From Geranomyces variabilis (lineage: Eukaryota > Chytridiomycota > Chytridiomycetes > Spizellomycetales > Powellomycetaceae): a stretch of DNA of 64,000 nt. The position numbers and the translations under genes are program-made. The DNA lies in NCBI GenBank assembly GCA_027603065.1, contig JADGJP010000019.1:397073-461072 (forward strand), written 5' to 3'. The notes under the pieces were generated by a model. The model was not told where the DNA came from. It was given only the letters and a program-made list of their open reading frames with translations, and ran no database searches. Of the stretch, positions 48,101-56,765 are shown one piece after another. How positions within the stretch are numbered: the first letter of the stretch is position 1; every line of letters starts with the position of its first letter.

Positions 48101-50988
48101 AGATGGCGATTGCAAGGCCCACCTTTCTGGCCTCCATCGTAATTCGGATGGCGGAGATGCTGTCGCCCCCGAGTGCGATAAAGGAGGACTGGCGTCCTAT
48201 GTTAGCGGCAGGGATACCGAGGACGTTGGACCACACCGAGGCCATCAGTTGCTCGGCGATGGTGACGAGGAAATCGACGGGCATCTCCATCGGTATGGCA
48301 TTTAAGGCTTTCTTATCAATCTGGCAAGCAGAAATCCACCACATCAGCATGCGTGCTCCATTATCGAATGAGTCTGGATCATCATACCTTGTCATTAGTG
48401 TTGGTAGGCATCTCGTCTAATACCTGAAACGTCCCCGGAATTGAATACGCGGGAAGGGCAAGGCTCAATAGAGCCCGAAGGTCGGCAGCAGTGACGCTAT
48501 GTCCACGGTGAGTGGTATAAAAGGCTGCGAGGTGTGTAGCGTCTTTAGCGATGACAGCCGCGAGGTGGACACCAGGGTGTGTTCGGATCTCGGCCTCGAT
48601 AGCGTCGAGCTGGACCCGATAGCCCTTTATTTTCGTCATCTGGTTTTCGCACCGACCCAGGATCAGGAGATCGCCGTCAGGGGTGAGGCGGCCCAGGTCA
48701 CCGGTTTTGAACATGCGCGGTGACTCGACCGAGACTAATGCTGCGTCTGGGGCGCTGCACCAGTACGGGTCCGGGAAGAAGCAGGTGGCGGTCAAATCTG
48801 GCTGGCGGAGGTACCCCGGGGAGACGCCGAGCCCGCCCAGGTAGATTTCGCCGACAACGCCAGCCGGGACGGGCATCATAGCGTTGTCCAGGACGTAGCA
48901 GCTAACATTCTTCATGGGCTTGCCAAGATGAGCCACCGCGTCAGCGTCGCTCATGATCGCGGAATGAGTGATGATGGTGGTTTCTGAGGGGACACAAGTT
49001 AGCACAGAGTAATGAAAACAACCCTCTCACCACGAAGCACACAGGGGTTCACTCACCACTCGGACCGTAAGCATGGCGCAAGGTGACAACAGGCGACCAA
49101 AGCTTTTTGAGTTCCAACGAGCACCCTTCTCCCCCTGTGTAAATGTTACGCAAAAGCGGATAATCTCTCGGGTCACCGAGCTGGGCGAGGAAAGTTGGAG
49201 TGCAAATAACCGAGTCGACCTTCTTGATAGTGTCGAAAGCGTTGTCGGTGCGAAAGACCAGAGTGGCGGCATTGCAGAGCGAACCCCAGGTCTCACTTTG
49301 ACAGGAATCGAAGGCCTGGGCACTGAACTGGGCCATGCGACAATTCGGAGATATGCGGTCGCCGGTGACGACGTTGACAGCGCCGCGATGCGGAAGGGGA
49401 ACGCCTTTGGGCTCACCAGTGGAACCGCTGGTGTAGAGGATAGCGTAAGGATCCGTGTCGGCAACCGCAGCCGAGGTGGCTGCCGACATGGCTTGGAACC
49501 GAGCCCATTCTTCAGCGGAGGGGGAGCGGGGCTCTGCCAGGACGGTGCTATCGACTCGGATGAAGGTAAAGGCAGGTTCAGAATCCGATGAGAGACCTTG
49601 CTTGAGGGACGGCAGGTTCTCTGTGGCCAGCACAATGCAGCAACGGGAGTCCCGTGCCATCTTTTCGATCCGCAAGAGTGGGAACAACGGGTCGCAGGGA
49701 ACCAGAACGCCTGGAAAGATGAAAGAGTTAGCCCACCTTTCGAATAACAAAACGCTTCAGCTACTTGACACGAGAACCCCTTTACCTCCACATTTCAGGA
49801 CCGCCACCATGGCGATTCCAAACTCGAGGGACCGGGGCATGACCAATGCAACGGCATTTCCAGGCTGCACACCGGCATCGAGTATCTGCGCGGCCAACCG
49901 GTTTGCCTCTAGGTCGAGTTCCGCATACGTGACCTTCTTGTCTTCGTACTCGAGAGCCAGCCGGGTTGGATTGGTCGGGACGTGCCGCTCGAAGCCATGG
50001 TGCAGGAGACGGAATGGCAGGGGCACGCGCGGGCCATGACAGTAGCGCCGCAGGTCGGCGGTTTCATTGTCGGACAACGTCCAGAGGCCGGCAACCGCGG
50101 CGTTGTTCTCCAGGCTCGACAGGATCTGGGCGATTGTGGTTTGAAACTGGTCCATAATGCGCGTGCAGTCTGCCGCGGTAATCATGATAGGGTTGTGAAT
50201 GACTTGGAATGCGGGAGGCTCCTCTCCCAAAGGAGAGGAGAGGACGACGATAAGATCGCACTGGGTGGTGAAGCGGGTGGCACACACTGATTCGTCCGGC
50301 GAAGCACTGTGCAGGTCGAGCGCTGTTGAAAAGATCATGCCGTCGAGCTCCAGCTGGTGACGGATTTCTCTGTCGACATCTTCAGTCAGAGGTGCAGCAG
50401 CTGCTTGAAATTCGGCAGAAGAGTGCTCAGTCTCGAGCCGCTCGAGCCAGCTGCCCACGGAAGCTTTGTCATCAAACAGCACGGAGCATGGAGCAAAGAG
50501 GGAGGGGTGCCCGGAGGAAGCGGAATAACCCAGCTTGGCATTTTCGTAGGCATAGCCAAACACCACGCGGTCCTGGCGGGTAAACTTGCGCAAGGTCGCC
50601 GCCCATGCAGCCTTGAGGATCGGGATGGTCGCGCTGTCCGGCCATGCCGATGCGGTCCAGTAGAATTGGGATGTCTTGGACGGGTGTTTGTGGGGTATAA
50701 CAGAGGGCACGCTGATGGAGACCGGCTCACATTTGACAGTCCCATCGAGGTGGCGCAGCCAGAAACTCTTGTTCTTCGATTCCAACGAAGGCAACCCTGA
50801 CAAGGAATCGGAAGAGCCGGACGACGGCACTCGGACGGCTGAATCATCATCATCATAACCAGATCCGCCTTTTGGATTAAAACCAACAATAATAAAGAAC
50901 ACGGTTAGGGTTAGGGTTAGGTCCAGCTTGCGACTTGAGGTTTACCTCGTTGCGATTGCGGCTCTTCTCCGCCGTGGTAGTCGACCAT
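33149..50988 (-). CDS. Five-module non-ribosomal peptide synthetase with FSH1-type terminal hydrolase
   Basis: Sixteen exons: 50946-50988, 49786-50838, 49057-49711, 48388-48983, 47744-48320, 44864-47674, 43609-44789, 43074-43527, 41103-43008, 40712-41037, 39788-40639, 38973-39727, 36517-38896, 34518-36441, 33987-34455, 33149-33915. They close in frame to about 5,582 residues. Domain order: half-C, A1, T1, half-C, A2, T2, E, C3, A3, T3, C4, A4, T4, C5, A5, T5, FSH1 hydrolase, basic tail. All A domains have (Y/F/W)TSGSTGxPK(G/A)VP and an Asp in the FD core-4 motif, so all should bind alpha-amino acids. Enzymes of this type activate amino acids as adenylates, load them on phosphopantetheine arms and condense them; the E domain predicts one D-residue. 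The start is MVDYHGGEEPQSQR in a short first exon; the in-frame GTG further down lies in intron 1. It is head-to-head with an ABCC exporter. The product cannot be named from sequence alone. Confidence 0.92.
33340..34140 (-). other. FSH1-type serine hydrolase fused to the NRPS C-terminus
   Basis: Directly after T5 the protein reads IKILCFHALFANSVMM and FLFCDAPFKV, then the nucleophile elbow LLGFSQG, IGGVSYPS and the closing HEGGHVLPS. This is the FSH1 family of fungal serine hydrolases and stands where a thioesterase normally sits, so it probably releases the peptide by hydrolysis or cyclisation. The acid position normally GxxD reads YGKQEIPL, with Glu or Gln instead of Asp. A basic tail of about 70 residues follows (KGRRWWKKYLQW). 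Confidence 0.82.
34210..37330 (-). other. NRPS module 5: C5, A5, T5
   Basis: C5 has FPTSPLQAAM and LHHALYDGSS. A5 has LVFTSGSTGTPKAVP, FDVAEWEVWG, NVMGPTE, LFKTGDLGRM and NGNGKIDKKAL. T5 has SYFSVGGSSLSA, where GGDS has become GGSS, as often seen in carriers preceding a release domain. C5 is interrupted by an intron with a GC donor (36442-36516). Confidence 0.86.
36442..36516 (-). other. GC-AG intron in the NRPS C5 domain
   Basis: The coding sequence reads GACGCAGAGAG then GCAAGCTT, and resumes after TTTTGTAG with AATTACTGGGCC, giving DAERITGPLL. The paralogous intron in C4 sits at the same codon with a normal GTAGGC donor and gives DAARIIGPLL. Confidence 0.85.
37500..40580 (-). other. NRPS module 4: C4, A4, T4
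   Basis: C4 is complete with YPASPMQAAM and IHHALYDGWS. A4 has CIYTSGSTGTPKGVP, FDVCLWEVFG, NVMGPSE, LFQTGDLGRV and NANGKVDKKRL. T4 carries FFALGGDSLSV. It closely resembles module 5 and is probably a recent duplicate. Confidence 0.87.
40770..44000 (-). other. NRPS module 3: C3, A3, T3
   Basis: C3 starts LYPVTPLQLSFLSSM; its active-site motif reads NQHALSDGWS, so the first His of HHxxxDG is Gln while the catalytic second His is kept. A3 has IVWTSGSTGKPKAVP, FDVAQIEIW, GYGPTE and NQNGKTDKKVL. T3 carries FFALGGDSLS. The module follows the epimerase, so C3 should be of the D-accepting type. Confidence 0.85.
44090..45470 (-). other. NRPS epimerization domain
   Basis: It begins VPLTPIQHMFFG and has the epimerase-type active-site motif IHHLVVDLVSWRILL. 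Later come EGHGRD, NTVGWFTSIHP and VAFNYLGRF, all epimerization-domain signatures. It converts the residue on T2 to a mixture with the D-form, so the next C domain should select D at its donor site. Confidence 0.88.
45500..48045 (-). other. NRPS module 2: half-C, A2, T2
   Basis: Only about 40 residues separate the T1 serine from the second lobe of a C domain (ESYFETAF, AVAGMLRKFVRVDDISFVV), again with no HHxxxDG lobe. A2 is complete (IVYTSGSTGKPKGVP, FDACAWETW, FFKTGDLGRI, NTNGKIDKKAL). T2 carries FLALGGDSIS. Confidence 0.85.
48050..50838 (-). other. NRPS module 1: half-C, A1, T1
   Basis: After a 30-residue linker the protein enters the second lobe of a condensation domain (SFWLRHLDG, LKAAWAATLRKFTRQDRVVFG). 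The first lobe and HHxxxDG are absent. A1 follows (LPFRLLHHGFE, ILYTSGSTGEPKGVP, AFDSCQSETWG, AYGPSE, MFKTGDLGRL) and closes NTNDKIDKKAL, with Asp replacing Gly in NGK. T1 carries FIALGGDSIS; its Ser is the phosphopantetheine site. Confidence 0.85.
50839..50945 (-). other. NRPS intron 1 containing telomere-like repeats
   Basis: It runs from GTAAAC (after CAATCGCAACGAG) to GATTCAG and joins MVDYHGGEEPQSQR to AVRVPSSGSS in frame. It carries CCTAAC repeats about 45-65 nt from its 5' end. Without this intron the NRPS frame has no ATG before residue ~190, which supports it. Confidence 0.65.
50903..50921 (+). repeat. Interstitial telomere-type repeat (TTAGGG)
   Basis: GGTTAGGGTTAGGGTTAGG is three exact units of the canonical fungal and animal telomere repeat, lying inside the NRPS 5' region rather than at a chromosome end. 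Confidence 0.9.
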
Positions 50989-51379
50989 TATGTAGATGAA
51001 CGTTGTTCTTGGGTATTTTGAGAAAGCAGAGCGGTGAATGGCGTGCTTGCAGTGTCTCGCTCGTATTAATAGTTTGCTGTCGCAAAGCGGCCCCTCAGCC
51101 TTGGACGCCCTTGCCGCTGTTGACTTTGGCGCCCTTGCCGCTGTTGTTCGCCTGACCACAACCACATTGTAAAGCGCAACGTGCGGGGTTCTGCCGCTGG
51201 TGTGGCGATAGAACCCTCGTTCCTTCTGTCTTCGCGGCCTTTGGGAGGCATTAGGGCTGAGTTCTTGGAGTGGTTTGTTCAACTTTTTGTTGTGACGGCG
51301 GGCGCTCTTAAAGCGCGTCGCGCGCCTTTGCCCGCCTGCCAGCAAGCACGCACACGAAGAGAAGGAAGGGCCTTTCGCA
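50989..51379. promoter_or_regulatory. Divergent promoter of the NRPS and the ABCC exporter
   Basis: 391 bp separate the NRPS ATG (50988, -) and the transporter ATG (51380, +). A 17-bp direct repeat, CGCCCTTGCCGCTGTTG, occurs at 51106-51122 and 51130-51146 and could bind a shared regulator. No convincing TATA box is seen. Confidence 0.5.
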
Positions 51380-54300
51380 ATGTCGACGACGACGACCACC
51401 GACCAGAAGGTCAAGTCGTCTTCCTTCCACGAAGTCCGCGTCTCCACCGTCGTGCCTCCTGCCGACCACAGCAGTCACAGTCACCGCAACCCACTCTCAT
51501 TTCTCACGCTGTCATGGCTCACCCCGCTCATGAACAAGATCAGCAAGCTGCCAAAAGACGAACCGTTCGACACCCTGCAGCTTCCGCCGCTGTGGCCTGA
51601 AGACACGTCGCTCGCTCAGGAGGACCTGTTCGTCCCTTACTGGTCTCAGCTGCGCTTGCACCACGCCGCTACCCAGCCCGGCAGCTCGACCACCGCTGCT
51701 GATCCGGGACCTCCGCGCCTGCTCCATGCCCTCATCCGCGGCTTCTGGCGTTACTTTGTTGCCCTCCTCCTCTTGGGCCTGCTGTCGACCCTTCTCAACC
51801 TGGCCCTGCCGCTCATGATTCCCCAGATCTTGTACGTCTTGGATGCGGCCGACAACCCAAAGCCCAGCTTCCTTCTGACCACCAACGCGTACGCGCTGGC
51901 TGTCATCGTGTTTGCCATCCAATGTGTCTGCATCGCAATCAACACCACAAACATGTCCATCTGGAGAACCGCCGCTATGCGCCAGCGTGCCGCCCTCTTC
52001 CACGCCATCTTTGTCAAATCCCTTCGCCTCTCGGCCAAATCACAGAAGGAATTCGGACCCGGCAAGATCAACTCGCTCTTCTCCACCGACGTCGGCGATT
52101 TTCAAACCATCTACAAGGACGCAGCGGAGTGCATCATCTCGGTCATAAAGATCGTTCTCGCCCTGTTCCTCCTCACGAGCTACCTTGGCAATGTCATCTG
52201 GATCGCGCTGGCCCTGTATGCTGGCTTGTTCAGCGTGCAGTTTGCCGCCGCTCCTCTGCTCAACCAGAGCTCCAGGGGTTACTTTATGGCCGCCGACCGC
52301 CGCACAAAGGTCCTCCGCGAGTTCCTTTACGGAATTAAAAACGTCAAGTTTCAGGCGATCGAAGACTACTTTCACAAGGCAATGCTTAAGGAACGTGCCA
52401 TCCAGCAGCAAAACCAGATCAAAGGCAGCGCCGGATACTTTTGCATCTACGTTGCTTCCGGCCTGCAAAAGAAGATCCTTCCTTCCATCGCCATCATCAT
52501 CTACATCGCAATGGGACGAGACTACAACGCGTCAATGATCTTCACTACTCTGGGACTCTTTGGCAGTCTCATCGAGCCTGCCAGTAACATCAGCAATTCC
52601 ATCAGGTAGGCTCATCAAACTGCCCACCCGTCGCTCTTTCTCTCTCGCTCTATGTTGGAACGCTTTCTCATCAAGGACCTGTACCGTATAGCACCCTGCT
52701 TCGCTTCAAAGTCTCGTACGACCGATTAAGCTCTTTCTTTCTCGCCCGAGAGAGAGTGGATGCCGAACTGACGTCTCGCCACGTGCAAGAGCGCGAGTCC
52801 GGCACGGGATGTTCCATTGTACTGGAGGATGCAACCTACAGCTGGGAAAGCGAGGTTGCCGACGCCTCAGTCAAACCCGTGGCTGGCGATGCGGCTGAGA
52901 CGGGCAGCTTTGACCAGGACACCATCTTTGAGCTTCGAAACCTGACGCTCTCCGTGGCAAAAGGCAAGCTTGTGGCTGTCGTCGGGTCGGTTGGAAGCGG
53001 CAAGAGCGCGCTTCTTTCAGCGCTCTCGGGTCAAATGCGAATGACCGGCGGCCAAGGCAGCGTCTACGGCACCCTTGCTTACTGCCCGCAAGAGCCCTGG
53101 ATTGTCTCCGGAACGATCGAGGAAAACATTTTGCTGAACAGCGACACGATCACTCGCGACGTTGTGGACCGCGCCGTCACCGCGGCATGCCTGGACGCCG
53201 ACGTAGCCAAAATGTCCAGCCACCTCGGCACACAAATCGGCGAGCGGGGTGTCTCGCTGTCCGGAGGTCAGAGAGCGCGAGTTGCATTGGGTAGGTTGAG
53301 GGGTCCTTGGCGTTGTATAGCTTTAACTGTTCACTTGTTGACCTTGTTGCTCGATTCCAGCCCGTGCTATCGCTCGAGACGCCGACGTTTATCTTCTCGA
53401 CGATCCCATGGCGTCTCTCGACGCCCACGTTGGAAAGAAAGTTTTTGAGCGCGCCATCTGCGGCGCGCTCCGCAGCAAGACTGTCCTTCTCGTCACCCAC
53501 CAACTGCACCTCCTTTCCAAGGCCGACGTCATTGTCGTCCTGGACCAAGGCCGCCTCGTTGAGAGTGGGTCCTTTGCGAACCTCATAAGCCGCGCGGATG
53601 GAAAGCTTACACACATGATGAGGGACTATAACGTCGACGCCGACGAGAAACCCAGTTCAGAGAACGCTACAGAGGGGGCCGATGGCGAGCAGGCGGATGT
53701 GTCCGCTGGCAGTGAGGAACCTGTGCAGGAAGTCGAGGCGAAGAAAACAGAAGAGAAGCAAAAGGAGGTCGCTGAAGAGCGTGCGCAGGTGAGCCATACA
53801 GATCAGACCGGCTTTAAGGCCGGCCAAAGTTTTCTCACGGCCAAGCTCTCCTTTTGTCTCGCAAAACAGGGCGGCATGACGCTCGCCACTTTCAAGTCCT
53901 ATTTCGATGCCGGCTCTCATATGTTCTTACCGGCGATGATACTCTTGCAATTTGTGGCCATCGCGGCGAGTTGCGGGCCACGTATCTTCTTGTACATTTG
54001 GATTGGCAACCAGAAAGGCACCGACCCAGACCACAATCTGAAACTCTTTGGGGGACTGAGCGCTGTCGATGGTGTCATCCTGGGTACGGATCAATGGACA
54101 TGTTGCGCAAACCGGACAGAACGGCTTACTTTCTTTATTCTCCCCTTTGCAGTCATGAGTCTGATCGTCGTCAATACTGGAGCCTACTTTTCCTCCAAAG
54201 AGTTCCACGACCGGCCCCTGGCATCTTTGATCAGGTTCCCGATGAACTTCTTTGACACTCAACCCATTGGCCGAGTGCTCAATCGGATGACGGGCGATGT

Positions 54301-55911
54301 GATGAACATCGATTTCATGATGACCGGCCTGCTGGTCAACCTTACTGAGATCGTCACGACTCTCATGATGAACGCCGTAATCGTGTCTTACACAACGCCG
54401 ATATCGTTGGGTAAGTATCGGGCTGCTTCGAACTAGTGCGCGCTTCGCAAAACTTACCAATGTCCGCCCCGCACTACCCTCAGCTTTCCTGGCAGTCATT
54501 GGGATCCTTGCTGCCTTCATTTACCCAAAGTACAAAAGATCCTACATCGAGCTCAAGCGCATCAACTCCGTCCTCAATTCGCCGCTCAACTCGCATGTCT
54601 CCGAGTCGCTGAACGGTATCCCGACTATTCTCGCGCACGACGCTGTGCCATTATTTGTCTCAAAGGGTCACTACCTCTGCGACCGGTCCAACGCCGCTAC
54701 GCTCTACTCGGTGTCGTGCAACATCTGGCTCACCCTTCGCCTCGAAGCCATGACATCGGTCCTCCTGCTGTTACTCGTCCTCCTTGCGTCGGGCGGGGTC
54801 ATCTCCCCAGTGGCCGTCGCTTTGGGCTTCGGATCTGCAGTTGACCTCGGTACCAGCTTCAACAGCCTGCTCATCTTTTTGGGCCTCATCGAGGGTTCGT
54901 TCAACGCCGTCGAGCGCCTCAACTATTACGCAAACGACCTGCCCGTCGAAGCATCCGAGACCCTTCCCAACGACCCCAAAGACGGCACCTGGCCCTCGCG
55001 GGGTGCAGTGCAGATCCGCAACCTGGAACTGCGATACGAGGCGCGGCCCGACCATCCCGTCATCACGGACCTGTCGCTGAGCGTGCGCCCGGGCGAGAAA
55101 CTCGGCATTGTGGGAACCACCGGAAGCGGAAAGTCCACCCTCATGGCCGCGCTCTTTCGAATAATGGACGCGACCAAGGGGTCGATCGAGATTGACGATA
55201 TCGGTGAGACCATGGTCCGTGACTGGTAGCGCGCGCTCGCTTTAATTTGTCGTTGTGTTTTTTTTTCTCTTTCTTTTTTGTGCAGACATCGCCACGCTCG
55301 GCCTGCGAGTGCTTCGATCCGGCCTGCAGATCATCCCACAGGAACCGATCCTTTTTAACGGCACCTTCCGCACCAACCTTGACCTGCACTCAAAGCACGA
55401 AGACGGCAACTTGTGGGCCGCACTCGAAGACGTCGGGCTCAAAAGCCACGTCTCGTCCCAAAAGCCAGGTCTCGACGGTCCAGTAACGGAGAACGGTAAC
55501 AACCTCTCCTTTGGCCAACGTCAGCTTCTGTGCCTCGCCCGAGCTCTTCTGGCCAAGCCTCGCATCCTCGTCATGGACGAAGCGACCGCTTCCGTCGATG
55601 CTGACGCCGACCGTGTCATCCAAGACTGCATCGCCACCCGTCTAGCCGACACGACGGTCATCAGCATTGCTCATCGCATCAACACCGTGGCGGCGTTCGA
55701 CAGGGTTATGGTGTTGGACCACGGACGCATTGCCGAGATTGGTGCCCCGCACGACCTACTGAGCAAACCCAACGGGGGCTTATTCGCGGACCTCGTCGAT
55801 GCCACGGGCGGGTCGAATGCTGAAGCGATCCGAGCGGTTGCCAAGGCTCATTCATGGGAAGGAGCCAGGGCTGCTGCTGATTTGCTGACTCACGCAGCGC
55901 ATTCCCCTTGA
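51380..55911 (+). CDS. ABCC (MRP-type) ATP-binding cassette exporter
   Basis: Exons 51380-52605, 52692-53290, 53361-54083, 54153-54410, 54484-55203 and 55286-55911 close in frame to 1,383 residues. It is a short ABCC protein, without the extra TMD0 helices, with order TMD1, NBD1, TMD2, NBD2. Near the start is FLTLSWLTPLMNKI, a hallmark of the family. NBD1: VVGSVGSGKSALL (Walker A), CPQEPWIVSGTI, VSLSGGQRARVAL, ADVYLLDDPMASLD and VTHQLHLL. The linker is acidic and Lys-rich. NBD2: IVGTTGSGKSTLM, IIPQEPILFNGTFRTNLD, NLSFGQRQLLCLARALL, ILVMDEATASVDADAD and AHRINTV. Family members pump organic anions and glutathione or amphipathic conjugates out of the cytosol or into vacuoles. Being head-to-head with the NRPS, it is the likely exporter or self-resistance pump for the peptide (inference). 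Confidence 0.93.
54084..54152 (+). other. Likely 69-bp intron that keeps the frame open
   Basis: GTACGG to TTTGCAG, exactly 23 codons with no stop. Removing it gives ILVMSLIVVNTG and restores the helix spacing expected for ABCC TMD2. Retaining it inserts a polar, cysteine-rich 23-residue loop. Confidence 0.65.
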
Positions 55912-56392
55912 TGAAATAGACTAGCGTCGTTACCAATAGATATCTGTAGATTTTGCTGCGGACATTAGACCATCGACTGACCTAACGTTCTCAGTGATTC
56001 CTCACATCCTGGATGGCACGATAATGAACAGGTTCACCGAGGCACGTGCAGGGTTGCCGCGGCTGAGGAAATTTGCCGTGGCTGAGGAGATGCGTCGTGG
56101 CTGAGGAAGCATTCCTTCGTGGCGAGCGGCCGCAACCGAAATCAACAACAACAGCAGCCCACAGCGGCCGAGTTGGGAGGCAAGCCACAAGGATCCAGAC
56201 ACAAACGGCCTCATTCGGACCACAACATGCCTGTATAAACAAATTCAGCGTGGAAAGACGAAGTAAAGAAGAGTAATCCGCCGGGAGGGGTAGTGCTTGA
56301 AGCTCCTCACCGGTCCGTCCAAGTCTTGAAGACCAACCTTTACCAGCGACCGGCCCAGCTCATTAGAATCACACTTGTCAAATTAAAACGAC
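55912..56392. other. Intergenic with a short tandem repeat
   Basis: No gene is seen. Three near-copies of CGTGGCTGAGGA(A/G) about 20 bp apart lie at 56055-56110, upstream of glutamate-cysteine ligase; these could be binding sites. Confidence 0.5.
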
Positions 56393-56730
56393 ATGGCGCC
56401 GCTCCGACAAGGCAATCCCCTTCCGTGGTCCAAAGCCCAAATTCACGCCGGTCTGATTCGCGCTCGGGCGGTGCAGGAGATTCTAGCGCTGGACGCGTCG
56501 GAGCTCGCTCACCGAAGGAAGAAACAGTATCCTTTTTTATGGGGCGACGAGGTCGAGCACATGGTGCTGATAACAAACGGCTGCGTCGATACGGATGGAG
56601 ACGAAAGAGCGGTTTTGGGTCTGGGTGCCGCACCAGACTTGCTCGAACGCTTGCGAAATGACGAGCAAGATGGTGCGGATTGCGGGTCGTGGCACGAGGA
56701 GTACGCGAGCTACAGTGAGTTGGACTCGCT

Positions 56731-56765
<35 letters not shown>

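Noticed and set aside
50838-50902. NRPS start at the in-frame GTG at 50902
   Set aside because: GTG is not a normal nuclear start codon. Splicing from an ATG exon at 50946-50988 gives an in-frame start and removes the telomere repeat.
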